A DNA stretch of 39,732 bases, taken from positions 1-39,732 of the forward strand of contig NZ_AASE01000020.1 in assembly GCF_000168715.1 (NCBI RefSeq), read 5' to 3'. Shown here piece after piece: positions 5,863-15,394 of this stretch. Made by a program: the position numbers and the translations under genes. The stretch comes from Chlorobium ferrooxidans DSM 13031. Its GTDB lineage: Bacteria > Bacteroidota > Chlorobiia > Chlorobiales > Chlorobiaceae. Each line of letters opens with the position of its first letter. The stretch's first letter is position 1. The notes under the pieces are model-generated. The model saw only the letters and a program-made list of their open reading frames with translations, searched no databases and was not told the origin of the DNA.

Positions 5863-7581
5863 TTAGACGATTTTAACCGACGTTATCTCATTGCCGTTCA
5901 TGTCGAAGAGGTGCGAGGCACAGGCCAGGCACGGATCAAACGAGTGCACGGTTCTGAGGATCTCAAGCGGCTGGTCGGGATTGGCGACCGGGGTACCCTT
6001 CAGTGCCGACTCGTAGGCACCGATATTACCGTTGACATCTCTCGGCGAAGCGTTCCAGGTCGAAGGCACCACGATCTGGTACTCCTTGATCTTCTCATCC
6101 TCGATGTGTATCCAGTGCCCGAGCGAACCGCGGGGTGCCTCGGTGTAGCCGAAACCCTTGCACTCTTTCGGCCAGCTATCGGGATCCCAGCGCTCGCTGT
6201 TGAAGGTGCGGTAGTCGCCGGTTTTGATATTGGCAACAAGCTGATCATAGTAGTGACGCATGAAGCCTGCGGTCTGCTTGCACTCGATGCCTCTGGCTGC
6301 TGTGCGGCCAAGCGTCGAGAAGAGCGCTTCGGGACCGACTTCGAGCTTGGAGAGCACAAGGCCAACCGTATCCTTGATCATCGGATCACCCTTGGCGTAT
6401 GCAATGAGCACACGGGCAAGCGGGCCGACCTCCATGGGGTTGTTCTTCCAGCGGGGCGTTTTCAGCCAGCTGTACTTCTTGTCGGTATCGAGATACTGGA
6501 ACGGAGGTTTCGGACCGGTATAGTTCGGCGTGGTCTCGCCCTTCCACGGGTGAAGCCCCTTGCCGTCACCACCCTTGTAGGTGTACCAGCTGTGGCTCAC
6601 CTCTTCGGTTACCTGTGCGGCATCTCTCGGATCGACATCATGGATGGTGGTGAGATCCTTGCCAAGAATGGCTCCTCTCGGCCAGAGCAGGGTCTTGAAG
6701 TCGGCAAGCGTGGTCTCGGGGAAATCGCCGTAGCTGAGATAGTTGCCGAGTCCGCCACCGTGCAGCCACCCCTTGTAGTATCCGGCAATGGCAATCAGGT
6801 CGGGAATGTAGACCTGGTCAATGAAGGTCTGGGTATCGTCGATAATCTTCTTGATCATCGAAAGGCGCTCGATATTGATAGCCGTATCGCTGTTCGGATC
6901 AATAGCGCAGGCCATACCGCCAACCAGATAGTTCGGATGGGGGTTCTTGCCGCCGAAAATGGTGTGGATTTTGATGATCTCCTTCTGGAAATCAAGCGCC
7001 TCAAGGTAGTGCGCAACCGCAATAAGATTCACCTCCGGCGGAAGCTTGTAGCCGGGGTGACCCCAGTAGCCGTTGGCAAATATACCGAGCTGGCCGCTGT
7101 CAACAAAGCCGATAAGGCGCTGCTGGAGATCCTTGAAGTAGCCGGGTGAGGATTTCGGCCAGGCCGAGATGCTCTGGGCAATAACGGAGGCCTGTTTGGG
7201 ATCGGCTTTCAGCGCGCTCACCACATCTACCCAGTCAAGGGCGTGGAGATGGTAGAAGTGTACCAGATGGTCCTGCGTCACCTGGGTTGCATTCATCAGG
7301 TTGCGGATGATGCGGGCGTTGGCAGGAATATCGATGCCAAGCGCATCCTCGACGCAGCGAACCGAAGCGAGAGCATGAACGGTGGTACAGACACCGCAGA
7401 TACGCTCGGTGAATGCCCATGCATCCCTCGGATCGCGTCCCTTCAGAATAACCTCAATACCGCGCCACATCGTGCCGCTGCTGTAGGCCTCTTCAATAAC
7501 ATTACTCTCGTTAAGCTTCGCCTCTATTCTGAGATGTCCCTCAATACGGGGGATCGGATCGACAACTATTTTTTTTGCCAT
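5863..7581 (-). CDS. hupL: [NiFe]-hydrogenase large subunit
   Basis: HupL carries the Ni-Fe(CN)2CO site that splits H2. Nickel-binding cysteines are C62 and C65 in RICGVCTTVH and C551 and C554 in DPCLACASH. The 15 residues after H557 form the C-terminal tail expected to be removed by HupD. The protein has 572 residues, typical of group 1 membrane-bound uptake enzymes. The ribosome binding site (caggag) lies about 9 bases before the ATG, and the gene follows hupS by 16 bases. Genes hypABCDEF for nickel-site assembly are not in this window. Confidence 0.97.
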   Translation of the reverse strand: MAKKIVVDPIPRIEGHLRIEAKLNESNVIEEAYSSGTMWRGIEVILKGRDPRDAWAFTERICGVCTTVHALASVRCVEDALGIDIPANARIIRNLMNATQVTQDHLVHFYHLHALDWVDVVSALKADPKQASVIAQSISAWPKSSPGYFKDLQQRLIGFVDSGQLGIFANGYWGHPGYKLPPEVNLIAVAHYLEALDFQKEIIKIHTIFGGKNPHPNYLVGGMACAIDPNSDTAINIERLSMIKKIIDDTQTFIDQVYIPDLIAIAGYYKGWLHGGGLGNYLSYGDFPETTLADFKTLLWPRGAILGKDLTTIHDVDPRDAAQVTEEVSHSWYTYKGGDGKGLHPWKGETTPNYTGPKPPFQYLDTDKKYSWLKTPRWKNNPMEVGPLARVLIAYAKGDPMIKDTVGLVLSKLEVGPEALFSTLGRTAARGIECKQTAGFMRHYYDQLVANIKTGDYRTFNSERWDPDSWPKECKGFGYTEAPRGSLGHWIHIEDEKIKEYQIVVPSTWNASPRDVNGNIGAYESALKGTPVANPDQPLEILRTVHSFDPCLACASHLFDMNGNEITSVKIV

Positions 7582-7597
7582 GTTTCTCTACTCCTGA

Positions 7598-8683
7598 TTA
7601 AGCTTTGTCTTTTTCTGAGCTGTCTGCTTTTGCCTTTTTGACTGCGGTTACGGCAGCATGCGCGGCTGCGCCTGCGGCGGCTGCACCGACAGCAACAATA
7701 CCGATCTTGTCAGCGTTACTGTCGCTTCCAAGGAACGAAACTTCAGCCTTTCGGGTATAGAATGGTCCCTTGTCCCAGAAGTTGGGCTCGGAGCAACCGA
7801 TACAGGGGTGGCCGGAGCCGATCGGGAAGCTTGTGCCTCCGTTCCACTGAATCTTGGAACAGGAGTTGTAGGTTGTCGGTCCCTTGCATCCCATCTTGTA
7901 GAGACACCACCCCTTTCTGGTTGAATCGTCATCAAAGCTTCTGACAAACATTCCGGCGTCAAAGAAGGCTCGACGGTAGCACTTGTCGTGAATGCGGGTG
8001 TTGTAGAAGGCCTTTGGACGTCCAAGCCGGTCAAGCTCAGGCAGGGTGCCGAAGGTGTGGAAATGGGTAATAACACCGGTCATCACCTCCGAAATCGGAG
8101 GACATCCGGAAACCTTGACAATCGGCTTGTCCTTGATAATCTCGGAAACCGGAGCGGCTCCTGTCGGATTTGGATGGGCATTCTGCACGCATCCGAATGA
8201 GGCACAGTTGCCCCAGGCAATAATTGCAGCGGCATCAGCGGCGGTCTCTTTCAGGGTATTGAGGAAGGAGTCGCCCCCGACCATGCAGTAGACACCGTCA
8301 TCCTTTGTGGAGGCGTTGCCTTCAACAGCCAGAATGTACTTGCCCTTGTAATCCTTCATGATCTTGCGGCGCACATCCTCAAGCTGCGTGCCCGCTGCGG
8401 CGCTGAGCGCATCATCGTAGTCAAGGGAGATCATGTTGAAGAGCAGGTCTTCGATTGTGGGGTGGGAGGAGCGGATAAAGGATTCGGTACAGCAGGTGCA
8501 TTCAAGTCCGTGAAGCCAGATAACCGGCGTTCTCGGCTTCTTCTCCATGGCCTCGACAACGCTCGGTACCATTGATGGAGCGAGGCCCAAATAGACCGAA
8601 GTCATGGTACAGAATTTCAGAAAGTCCCTGCGACTCACTCCCCTGGCCTGGAATATCTCGGCAAAGGTCTGGTTGCTTTGCAT
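7598..8683 (-). CDS. hupS: [NiFe]-hydrogenase small subunit with Tat signal, six-Cys proximal cluster type
   Basis: HupS holds the iron-sulfur chain between HupL and HupC. A twin-arginine signal (SRRDFLKF, residues 17-24) predicts export of the folded dimer, and a C-terminal hydrophobic helix anchors it. I place the start at the ATG at 8683: the sequence ATGGAGGTAAACATG contains a ribosome binding site that overlaps the earlier ATG at 8695. In 8683 numbering the proximal-cluster cysteines are C62, C64, C65, C160, C165 and C194. These match C17, C19, C20, C115, C120 and C149 of E. coli hydrogenase 1 with a constant offset. C64 and C165 are the two extra cysteines of oxygen-tolerant enzymes. 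It heads the hupSLC operon. Confidence 0.96.
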   Translation of the reverse strand: MQSNQTFAEIFQARGVSRRDFLKFCTMTSVYLGLAPSMVPSVVEAMEKKPRTPVIWLHGLECTCCTESFIRSSHPTIEDLLFNMISLDYDDALSAAAGTQLEDVRRKIMKDYKGKYILAVEGNASTKDDGVYCMVGGDSFLNTLKETAADAAAIIAWGNCASFGCVQNAHPNPTGAAPVSEIIKDKPIVKVSGCPPISEVMTGVITHFHTFGTLPELDRLGRPKAFYNTRIHDKCYRRAFFDAGMFVRSFDDDSTRKGWCLYKMGCKGPTTYNSCSKIQWNGGTSFPIGSGHPCIGCSEPNFWDKGPFYTRKAEVSFLGSDSNADKIGIVAVGAAAAGAAAHAAVTAVKKAKADSSEKDKA

Positions 8684-8828
8684 GTTTACCTCCATATTAT
8701 GTAAAAGCGATTTATCGGAAAGTCAGATTGAAATACCCATTAAAAGCAAGAACAGTTCAAACGGAGTCTCCATTGCGGAGCATCATAAACACATTTTTTA
8801 AATTAACATTCACACGCCGATTTACCAT

Positions 8829-8866
8829 AAAAAAACCCCGTTTTCCTTGGGGAAAAACGGGGTTAC
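8829..8866 (-). terminator. intrinsic terminator of the nuo operon
   Basis: Just after nuoN, the minus strand carries a strong stem (aaccccgttttt ... aaaacggggtt) followed by a run of T. It separates the complex I operon from hupS, so hupSLC needs its own promoter in 8684-8828; I could not assign its boxes. Confidence 0.85.
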
Positions 8867-8891
8867 GTGAATTCAATGCAGGCTAACCATC

Positions 8892-10427
8892 TTACTGCAG
8901 GGTTATACCGAACATGGCTGAAGAGTATCTGGCAAAATCCGAGAGCGGAGTGAAAAAGAGTCCGAACCAGAGTGTCAGGATCATCAGGAAGGACATCAGT
9001 ATGTTTGCGATAAGTCCGGGGTTGAAGCTCTTCTCTTCCGGCTGTTCGGAGTCACGAAGATACATGTTGAGGGGTATCAGCATGTAGTAGTAGAGCGAAA
9101 TCACGCTGGTCAGCACGCCGATAAGCGCAAGCCAGATATAGAGTGAACCCTTGGCAAGCAGTGCCGAGAAGATCATCAGCTTTCCGATGAATCCAATGGT
9201 CGGAGGCAGACCGACAAGGGAGATCAAAAATACGGTGAGAGCTGCACCGGCAATCGGCATCCGTCTGCCAAGCCCGCGGTAATCCTCAAGATTCTCGCTG
9301 CCGGTCTTGTTGGCAATAAGGGTGACAACATAGAAGGCACCGAAATTCATCAGGAAGTAGGAGGTCAGATAGAAGAGCGTTGCCTGTGTACCGAGCGCAT
9401 CACGCAGAAGCACGCCGAGCAGAAGGTAGCCTGCATGGGCGATCGAAGAGTAGGCAAGCAGCCTCTTGACGTTCTTCTGCCAGAGTGCCACCACGTTGCC
9501 ATAGACCATCGAGGCGATGGAGAGCACAATAAGCAGCGCGACCCAGTCGATACCCATAACATCTTCCACCGGAAGTGCGGCACGGGGGACGGCAATGTAG
9601 AAGAAGCGCATCAGCAGCGCAAAACCGGCCGCCTTTGAAGCAACCGAGAGATAGGCGGTAATCGGTGTAGGAGCACCTTCATAGACATCAGGACTCCAGA
9701 AATGGAAAGGCACAGCGCCGATCTTGTAGCCGAATCCGGCAAGAATCAGCAGCGTGGCAAGAATCATGATCAGCGGATCGTAACCATGCGCGGCAAGGGC
9801 TGCGCTGATCTTTATAAGATTGGTCTGGGCGGTAAGGCCGTAGATAAGCGAAAAACCGTAGATCATCAGGCCGGAGGAGACCGCACCGTAAACCAGATAT
9901 TTCAGGGCAGCTTCCGATGAGCGACGGTTGCGCTTGAAATAGCCGGTCAGGATGTAGGCTGAAAAACTGACCAGCTCCATGGAGAGGAAGATCATCAGAA
10001 GATCGCCCGAAGAGGCCATCATGATCATGCCGATCACCATCGAGATGATCAGGGCATAATACTCACCCATGCTCTTGACCTCACGGTTGAACTGCTCATC
10101 GGCCATCGTAATGATGACGGCTATGATACCGGAGACAACAAAGAAGTATTTGAAAAAGAGTGCGTAGCGGTCAATGACATACATCCCGAAAAAGATCTCT
10201 CCGGATGGAAGTGCATGCTGCTGGAAGATAAAGTAGATGCTGCCAAGTAGCCCAAGAAGGGTTGTAATGGAGAGCACATTGTTTTTCCTCCCTTTCGTGA
10301 CCAGATCGACAAGGATCACAGCCATAAAGAGCACGGACAGATAGATTTCAGGTATAAAAAACCCTGTATTTGCCTTGAGAACAGCTATGATACTCTGGAT
10401 TTCAGCACCTGATGGCAGCTCGAACAT
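8892..10427 (-). CDS. nuoN: complex I subunit N (proton-pumping antiporter-like)
   Basis: NuoN is one of three Mrp-antiporter-like membrane subunits that translocate protons when quinone is reduced. The 511-residue protein has about 14 helices. Functional residues expected in this family are visible: E151 in LSMELVSFSAYILTGY, K235 in GFGYKIGAVPFHFWSPD and K265 in SVASKAAGFALL. It is the last gene of the nuoA-N operon, 39 bases after nuoM, and is followed by the terminator at 8829-8866. Confidence 0.97.
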   Translation of the reverse strand: MFELPSGAEIQSIIAVLKANTGFFIPEIYLSVLFMAVILVDLVTKGRKNNVLSITTLLGLLGSIYFIFQQHALPSGEIFFGMYVIDRYALFFKYFFVVSGIIAVIITMADEQFNREVKSMGEYYALIISMVIGMIMMASSGDLLMIFLSMELVSFSAYILTGYFKRNRRSSEAALKYLVYGAVSSGLMIYGFSLIYGLTAQTNLIKISAALAAHGYDPLIMILATLLILAGFGYKIGAVPFHFWSPDVYEGAPTPITAYLSVASKAAGFALLMRFFYIAVPRAALPVEDVMGIDWVALLIVLSIASMVYGNVVALWQKNVKRLLAYSSIAHAGYLLLGVLLRDALGTQATLFYLTSYFLMNFGAFYVVTLIANKTGSENLEDYRGLGRRMPIAGAALTVFLISLVGLPPTIGFIGKLMIFSALLAKGSLYIWLALIGVLTSVISLYYYMLIPLNMYLRDSEQPEEKSFNPGLIANILMSFLMILTLWFGLFFTPLSDFARYSSAMFGITLQ

Positions 10428-10466
10428 AATTCTCTACGTTTATTCTTTTACCTCGTGCAAAAGCGG

Positions 10467-12107
10467 TTAATTCAAAGATGTCAGCACAACTGGAGAGAGC
10501 ACCTGCACAAGCTTGTTGATGCTTGATGTCAGCATGCCGATCACAGGCATCGGATAGATACCGAGTGCAATGGTGATCACGGCAAGCGGAACAAGCATAA
10601 CCAGCTCGCGTGCATCAAGATCGAGCTTTCCTTTCCAGTCGTGGAAGTGGATGTGCTCATGACCCTCTGCATCAACCTCAAGATCGTAGGCTGCATCCGG
10701 CTTTCTCTTGCCGAGGAACATTCTCTGCAGCGACCAGAGCAGATAGGCTGCACCGAAGACGATACCGAGCACAGAGACAATGGCAATCGGACGGGTAGTT
10801 ACCGAACTGAATGCACCGACAAAAACAAATGCCTCGGAGATGAAGCCGCTCAGGCCGGGCAGACCTAGTGAGGCGAACCAGGCAATGGTCACAACTGCGG
10901 CATAGCGCGGCATGTAGGAGGAAAGGCCTCCGAACTTGTCAATCTGACGGGTATGGGCACGGTCATAGATAACACCGACCAGAAGGAAGAGCATGGCGGT
11001 GATGGTGCCGTGGTTAAACATCTGGTAGAGCGCGCCGAGCATTCCCTCGCTGTTGCCTGCGGCAAGACCGAGCAGCACGTAGCCCATGTGACTGATGGAG
11101 GAGTAGGCAACCATCTTTTTAAGATCCTGCTGGGCAAGGGCACAGAATGCACCATAGATAATATTGATGGCGCCGAAAATGCCGATCACATACATGGATG
11201 CCTGGAAGACTTCCGGGAAGAGCGGGAAGTTGATACGCATCATACCGTAGGTTCCAAGCTTCAGCAATACACCGGCAAGAATAACCGAAATAGGGGTCGG
11301 TGCTTCAACGTGAGCATCAGGAAGCCAGGTATGGAACGGGAACATAGGAACCTTGATGGCAAAACCGATGAAGAGCACGATAAAGGCAATCAGACGCCAT
11401 CCATGGTTTTCAGGAGCGAATATGGCGCCCGCAACATTGAAGTTCGACTGGGTAGCCATGGCAACAAGAGAGAAGGTGTGGTTGCCGGTAACCGGATCAG
11501 TAACACTGAAGTAGAGTCCGATCATGACAAGCAGCATGAAGACGGAACCGAACAGGGTGTAGAGGAAGAACTTGATGGCTGCATATTCACGGTTCGGTCC
11601 GCCCCAGATGCCGATCAGGAAGTACATCGGAAGAAGCATCAGCTCCCAGAAGACATAGAAGAGGAAGAAATCAAGCGCGACAAAGCAGCCCATCATGGCC
11701 GTGGCCAGAAGGTTGTAGAGGATAAAGTACCCCTTCACCTGTTTCTGGATGGTCCAGCTTGAGAGCACACCGATGGCGGAGACCAGTGCGGTCAGAATAA
11801 CCATGGTCACCGAGATGCCGTCAACACCGAGGAAGTAGTCGATGTTCATCGAGCCCAGGGCGCCGAGGTTGATATTGATCCAGGAGAGCTTCTCCACAAA
11901 CTGGAAGGATCCGAAGGCGCTGCCGCCCGGTCCAGCCGTGATTCCCGGAATCGAGGGGTCATATCCTCTCCAGATCAGAAACGCCAGCACGCCCTGGCCG
12001 ATAGCCGCAAGCAGTGAAACAATTCTGATTATCTGCTTTTGCGAGGAAGGCACGGCAAGAATGATCAGACCGGCGATGATAGGCAGAAATACAATTAAAC
12101 TCAGCAT
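10467..12107 (-). CDS. nuoM: complex I subunit M (proton-pumping antiporter-like)
   Basis: NuoM is the middle antiporter-like subunit of the membrane arm. Of its 546 residues, E155 (YVFWELMLLPMYFLIG) and K252 (AIKVPMFPFHTWLPDAH) mark the conserved proton path, and K283 lies in the following helix (GVLLKLGTYGMMR). A loop of about 50 residues near the C-terminus is acidic and His-containing (DAEGHEHIHFHDWKGK) before the final helices. It lies 41 bases after nuoL and 39 before nuoN. Confidence 0.97.
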   Translation of the reverse strand: MLSLIVFLPIIAGLIILAVPSSQKQIIRIVSLLAAIGQGVLAFLIWRGYDPSIPGITAGPGGSAFGSFQFVEKLSWININLGALGSMNIDYFLGVDGISVTMVILTALVSAIGVLSSWTIQKQVKGYFILYNLLATAMMGCFVALDFFLFYVFWELMLLPMYFLIGIWGGPNREYAAIKFFLYTLFGSVFMLLVMIGLYFSVTDPVTGNHTFSLVAMATQSNFNVAGAIFAPENHGWRLIAFIVLFIGFAIKVPMFPFHTWLPDAHVEAPTPISVILAGVLLKLGTYGMMRINFPLFPEVFQASMYVIGIFGAINIIYGAFCALAQQDLKKMVAYSSISHMGYVLLGLAAGNSEGMLGALYQMFNHGTITAMLFLLVGVIYDRAHTRQIDKFGGLSSYMPRYAAVVTIAWFASLGLPGLSGFISEAFVFVGAFSSVTTRPIAIVSVLGIVFGAAYLLWSLQRMFLGKRKPDAAYDLEVDAEGHEHIHFHDWKGKLDLDARELVMLVPLAVITIALGIYPMPVIGMLTSSINKLVQVLSPVVLTSLN

Positions 12108-12148
12108 GTTCCGTTTCTGTAAGTTTTCAGATTAAAAATAGATCCCTC

Positions 12149-14458
12149 TTAGTAGATCAGTCGTGTAAAGTAATAGATAAAGTAACCAAAGACTGCAACA
12201 AGGAGCATGACCACATAGGTCTGAACCTTTCCGGTCTGGAGTTTTCTCAGAACCGCACCGGTGGTGTTGACAGAGAATGCGGTAAAGTTTACGAGGCCGT
12301 CAACCACATATTTGTCAAATCCGGCATTGGCGAATGCGAACTTCCTGACCAGGGTGGCAACACCGTTGACAATACCGTCAACCACATTGGTGTCGAACCA
12401 GGAGAGAAGTTTTGAAAGAACAACCGAGCCCTTGATGAAGGTGGCCTGGTAGATCTCGTCCCAGTACCACTTGTTGAGCGAAAAGAGATAGAGCGGCCGG
12501 ATTGCGACTGCGGTCTTTGCCGGATCGATAATACCGAAGACATAGACAACAAAGGCAAGACCGATACCGAGCACAACCATGACGCTCGAAATATAGATGG
12601 CCGTGTAGTGCGCTGCATGACCTGCGTGAACAATCTCTGCCTGACGCGGATCGGAGTAGGCGTGCCCGCCCTTTGCTTCGCCGTGTGAAGCTGCGGCGGC
12701 TCCGTGTTCTGCTGCGGCAGGAGCTGCACCATGTTCAGCAGGCGCAACTGCACCTTCCGCTGTGTGCGTTTCCGGAAGAGCACCGACAGCTGCAAGCTGA
12801 GGCAGAACCGAACCGGCCGGAAGTGAACCGATCTGCGGGTTGGCGGCACCGACCACTGTGGCCGGAGTAGGAATCATCTTCATGAACCACCCCTTTGCAC
12901 CGTCAAGCGGATCGGGCGAGTAGACAAAGAAGACTGAAAGTGCTGCAAGTATGACAAGCGGGGCTCTCATGTTCCATGAAACCTCATGCACGCCGTGTTC
13001 GGCATGATGATCATCACCATGAGCCGCGTGACTGTCGTGCGCATGGTGATCGCCGTGGTGAGGATCAGCCGGTTTGAGGTGCGTACGGCTTTCACCGAAG
13101 AAGACAAGCCAGATCTGGCGACCCATGTAGAAGGCGGTCAGCATGGCGGAGAAGAATCCGAGTACAGGGATAAGATAGTAGATACCGCCTCCCTCAACGT
13201 TGGCGAATCCTATCGCTCCGGCAAGAATGGCATCCTTGCTTAAAAAGCCGCTGGTCAGGGGAAGACCGGCCAGAGCAAGCGTGGCAAGGGTGAAGGTTGC
13301 GAATGTCCAGGGCATATGCTTGCGAAGTCCGCCCATCCAGCGCATATCCTGCTCATGGTGCATGGCGTGGATAATGGCACCTGAACCGAGAAAGAGACAG
13401 GCTTTGAAAAACGCGTGCGTAACGAGGTGAAAGAGCGCTGCCGAGTAGGCTCCGACACCAAGGCCGAGAACCATGTAGCCAAGCTGCGAAACGGTCGAGT
13501 AGGCCAGCACCCGCTTGATATCGTTCTGGGTAATAGCTATGGTTGCGGCCATGAATGCGGTAAAGGCACCGATGAAGGCAATCACATGGAGAGCATCGGG
13601 CGTCAGCATCACAAAGATACGGGCAACAAAGTAGACACCTGCGGCAACCATGGTAGCTGCATGGATAAGGGCGGAAACCGGTGTCGGGCCCTCCATGGCG
13701 TCAGGCAGCCAGATGTGGAGCGGGAACTGTGCCGATTTGCCAACGCAACCCATAAAGAGCAGAATTCCGGCAGCGGTCAGCCATGCGTTTGAGAGGGCGA
13801 ACTTCCCTGCTGCAAGGTTGGCGTAAACCTCGGAGAAACTGAAGGTGTGGAACTGTGAATAGAGAATCAGAATACCGAGCCACATGCCGATATCACCGAC
13901 ACGGTTGGCAAGAAAAGCTTTTTTCTGTGCATCAGCGGCACTGTCCTTTTCAAAGAAGAAGCCGATAAGCAGGTATGAGGAGAGTCCGACAAGCTCCCAG
14001 AAGATATAGATAGAGAAGAGGTTGTCCGAGAGAACAATACCGAGCATCGAGAAGGTGAAGATGCCGAGATAGGCAAAATAGCGTCCGTAGTTCTTGTCTC
14101 CGGCCATATATCCGGTAGAGTAGAGATGCACAAGAAGACTGATCAGGGTCACCATTGCCAGCATGATGGCCGTCAGGTTATCAATGACGATGCCCATTTT
14201 AACCTGAAGCGGGCCGACACCGGGTACATTGCCCAGATCAATCCAGGTAAAGTCCCATGCAACCCGGAAAGCGGGATCGTAGCTCTGCACAATAACCGTC
14301 CAGAAAATATAGGCTGATAGTGCGAATGCTGTTCCAAGTATGCCGACACCTATAAAATCACCCCGTCTTGGAAGGCGGCGGTTGAAAAAGATAAGCGTGA
14401 CAAACGAGAGCAGCGGCAGTAGCAGTACGACTATTGATAACTGAATTAAACTGTGCAT
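12149..14458 (-). CDS. nuoL: complex I subunit L with His/Ala-rich insertion
   Basis: NuoL is the distal antiporter-like subunit and carries the long lateral helix that runs along the membrane arm. E155 (IFWELVGLSSYLLIGF), K241 (GKSAQFPLHIWLPDAMEG) and K408 (SKDAILAG) match the proton-path residues of the family. At 769 residues it is clearly longer than the roughly 610 of E. coli NuoL. The extra length is mostly two low-complexity stretches, a His/Asp-rich one at about 467-491 and an Ala/His/Glu-rich one at about 566-602, which flank a hydrophobic segment near 498-513. The gene lies 52 bases after nuoK. Confidence 0.96.
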   Translation of the reverse strand: MHSLIQLSIVVLLLPLLSFVTLIFFNRRLPRRGDFIGVGILGTAFALSAYIFWTVIVQSYDPAFRVAWDFTWIDLGNVPGVGPLQVKMGIVIDNLTAIMLAMVTLISLLVHLYSTGYMAGDKNYGRYFAYLGIFTFSMLGIVLSDNLFSIYIFWELVGLSSYLLIGFFFEKDSAADAQKKAFLANRVGDIGMWLGILILYSQFHTFSFSEVYANLAAGKFALSNAWLTAAGILLFMGCVGKSAQFPLHIWLPDAMEGPTPVSALIHAATMVAAGVYFVARIFVMLTPDALHVIAFIGAFTAFMAATIAITQNDIKRVLAYSTVSQLGYMVLGLGVGAYSAALFHLVTHAFFKACLFLGSGAIIHAMHHEQDMRWMGGLRKHMPWTFATFTLATLALAGLPLTSGFLSKDAILAGAIGFANVEGGGIYYLIPVLGFFSAMLTAFYMGRQIWLVFFGESRTHLKPADPHHGDHHAHDSHAAHGDDHHAEHGVHEVSWNMRAPLVILAALSVFFVYSPDPLDGAKGWFMKMIPTPATVVGAANPQIGSLPAGSVLPQLAAVGALPETHTAEGAVAPAEHGAAPAAAEHGAAAASHGEAKGGHAYSDPRQAEIVHAGHAAHYTAIYISSVMVVLGIGLAFVVYVFGIIDPAKTAVAIRPLYLFSLNKWYWDEIYQATFIKGSVVLSKLLSWFDTNVVDGIVNGVATLVRKFAFANAGFDKYVVDGLVNFTAFSVNTTGAVLRKLQTGKVQTYVVMLLVAVFGYFIYYFTRLIY

Positions 14459-14510
14459 GTTCTTTTGTTTTTACAAGAAAAAATTAAAACTGATTGTGCT
14501 TTTACCCTTT

Positions 14511-14828
14511 TTACTCTTTCAATGAATCTATGGAAGAGACATCGACACTCTTGAAAATCTTGAAGATATTGATAACGATTGCAAGAGCGATGGCCGCTTC
14601 AGCCGCAGCAAGAACAATGACAAACAGGCTGAACATGACACCCTGCATGCTGCCGTTGTACTTCGAGAATGCCAGAAAGTTGATGTTGGCGGCATTCAGG
14701 ATAAGCTCGACGCCCATCAGGATAACGATGGCGTTTTTACGGGTCATGACGGCAAAGAGCCCCAGACAGAGCAGAATGGCCGAAATGGTCAGGTAGTGGT
14801 TGAGCCCTATGGTTGCGAGTTGTTCCAT
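14511..14828 (-). CDS. nuoK: complex I subunit K
   Basis: NuoK is a small three-helix membrane subunit. The start at 14828 gives MEQLATIGLNHYL and 105 residues, the standard family length. A longer frame reaching 14978 would run into nuoJ and lacks the family N-terminus. E41 (GVELILNAANINF) and E77 (AAAEAAIALAI) match the two membrane glutamates needed for proton translocation (E36 and E72 in E. coli). It begins 16 bases after the nuoJ stop. Confidence 0.96.
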   Translation of the reverse strand: MEQLATIGLNHYLTISAILLCLGLFAVMTRKNAIVILMGVELILNAANINFLAFSKYNGSMQGVMFSLFVIVLAAAEAAIALAIVINIFKIFKSVDVSSIDSLKE

Positions 14829-14844
14829 TGTTGTAGTAAACTTG

Positions 14845-15366
14845 TTATTCGTGATTGGCCGGCTTGTCGAAACGGGCAAGAAAAGCTGCACCGATAAGGG
14901 CTGCAAGCAGGAGAATCGAGGCCATTTCAAAAGGAAGCACGTAGCGCGACATGGTTTCAAAACCGATCCGTTCAACAATACTGCCCTGCAGCATGGTCTC
15001 TGAAGGCATCCAGCTGTGCGTGGTATAGAAGGTGTAGAGCAGGGCGCCGATCATGGCGAGAAGCAGCAGCGTACCCGGAATGATATGCAGCACATCGCTT
15101 TTCGGCTTGGCGTTCATGATACTGTTGGTAAACATCACACCAAAGAGCAGAAGCACAAGAATACCGCCGACATAGACAACAACCTGCGTTACCGCGATGA
15201 AGTCGGCACTCAGGAAGACATAGAGGGCTGCAACACCGAAAAAGGTGAAAAGCAGGGCAAATGCGGAGTAGATCACATTGCGGGTAAAGACGACAAACGC
15301 GGCGGAAAGCACCGTGATGGCGGCAAAGATATAGAATATGACCGTATAGGGTGTCAGGTAACTCAT
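14845..15366 (-). CDS. nuoJ: complex I subunit J
   Basis: NuoJ is a five-helix membrane subunit next to the quinone-reducing module. The 173-residue protein contains VVYVGGILVLLLFGVMFT, the third helix that switches between alpha and pi-bulge forms in complex I. It follows nuoI by 28 bases. A C-terminal extension ends in FLARFDKPANHE. Confidence 0.95.
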   Translation of the reverse strand: MSYLTPYTVIFYIFAAITVLSAAFVVFTRNVIYSAFALLFTFFGVAALYVFLSADFIAVTQVVVYVGGILVLLLFGVMFTNSIMNAKPKSDVLHIIPGTLLLLAMIGALLYTFYTTHSWMPSETMLQGSIVERIGFETMSRYVLPFEMASILLLAALIGAAFLARFDKPANHE

Positions 15367-15394
15367 AGTTATTCAGCGCATTAATTGTTTCCTC

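Noticed and set aside
5668..7149. A 493-codon open frame on the plus strand.
   Set aside because: It lies wholly opposite hupL and hupC, whose identity is certain, and has no recognisable domain; it is a GC-biased shadow.
10953..11762. A 269-codon open frame on the plus strand.
   Set aside because: It is antisense to nuoM and reads as a charged, low-complexity product with no known fold.
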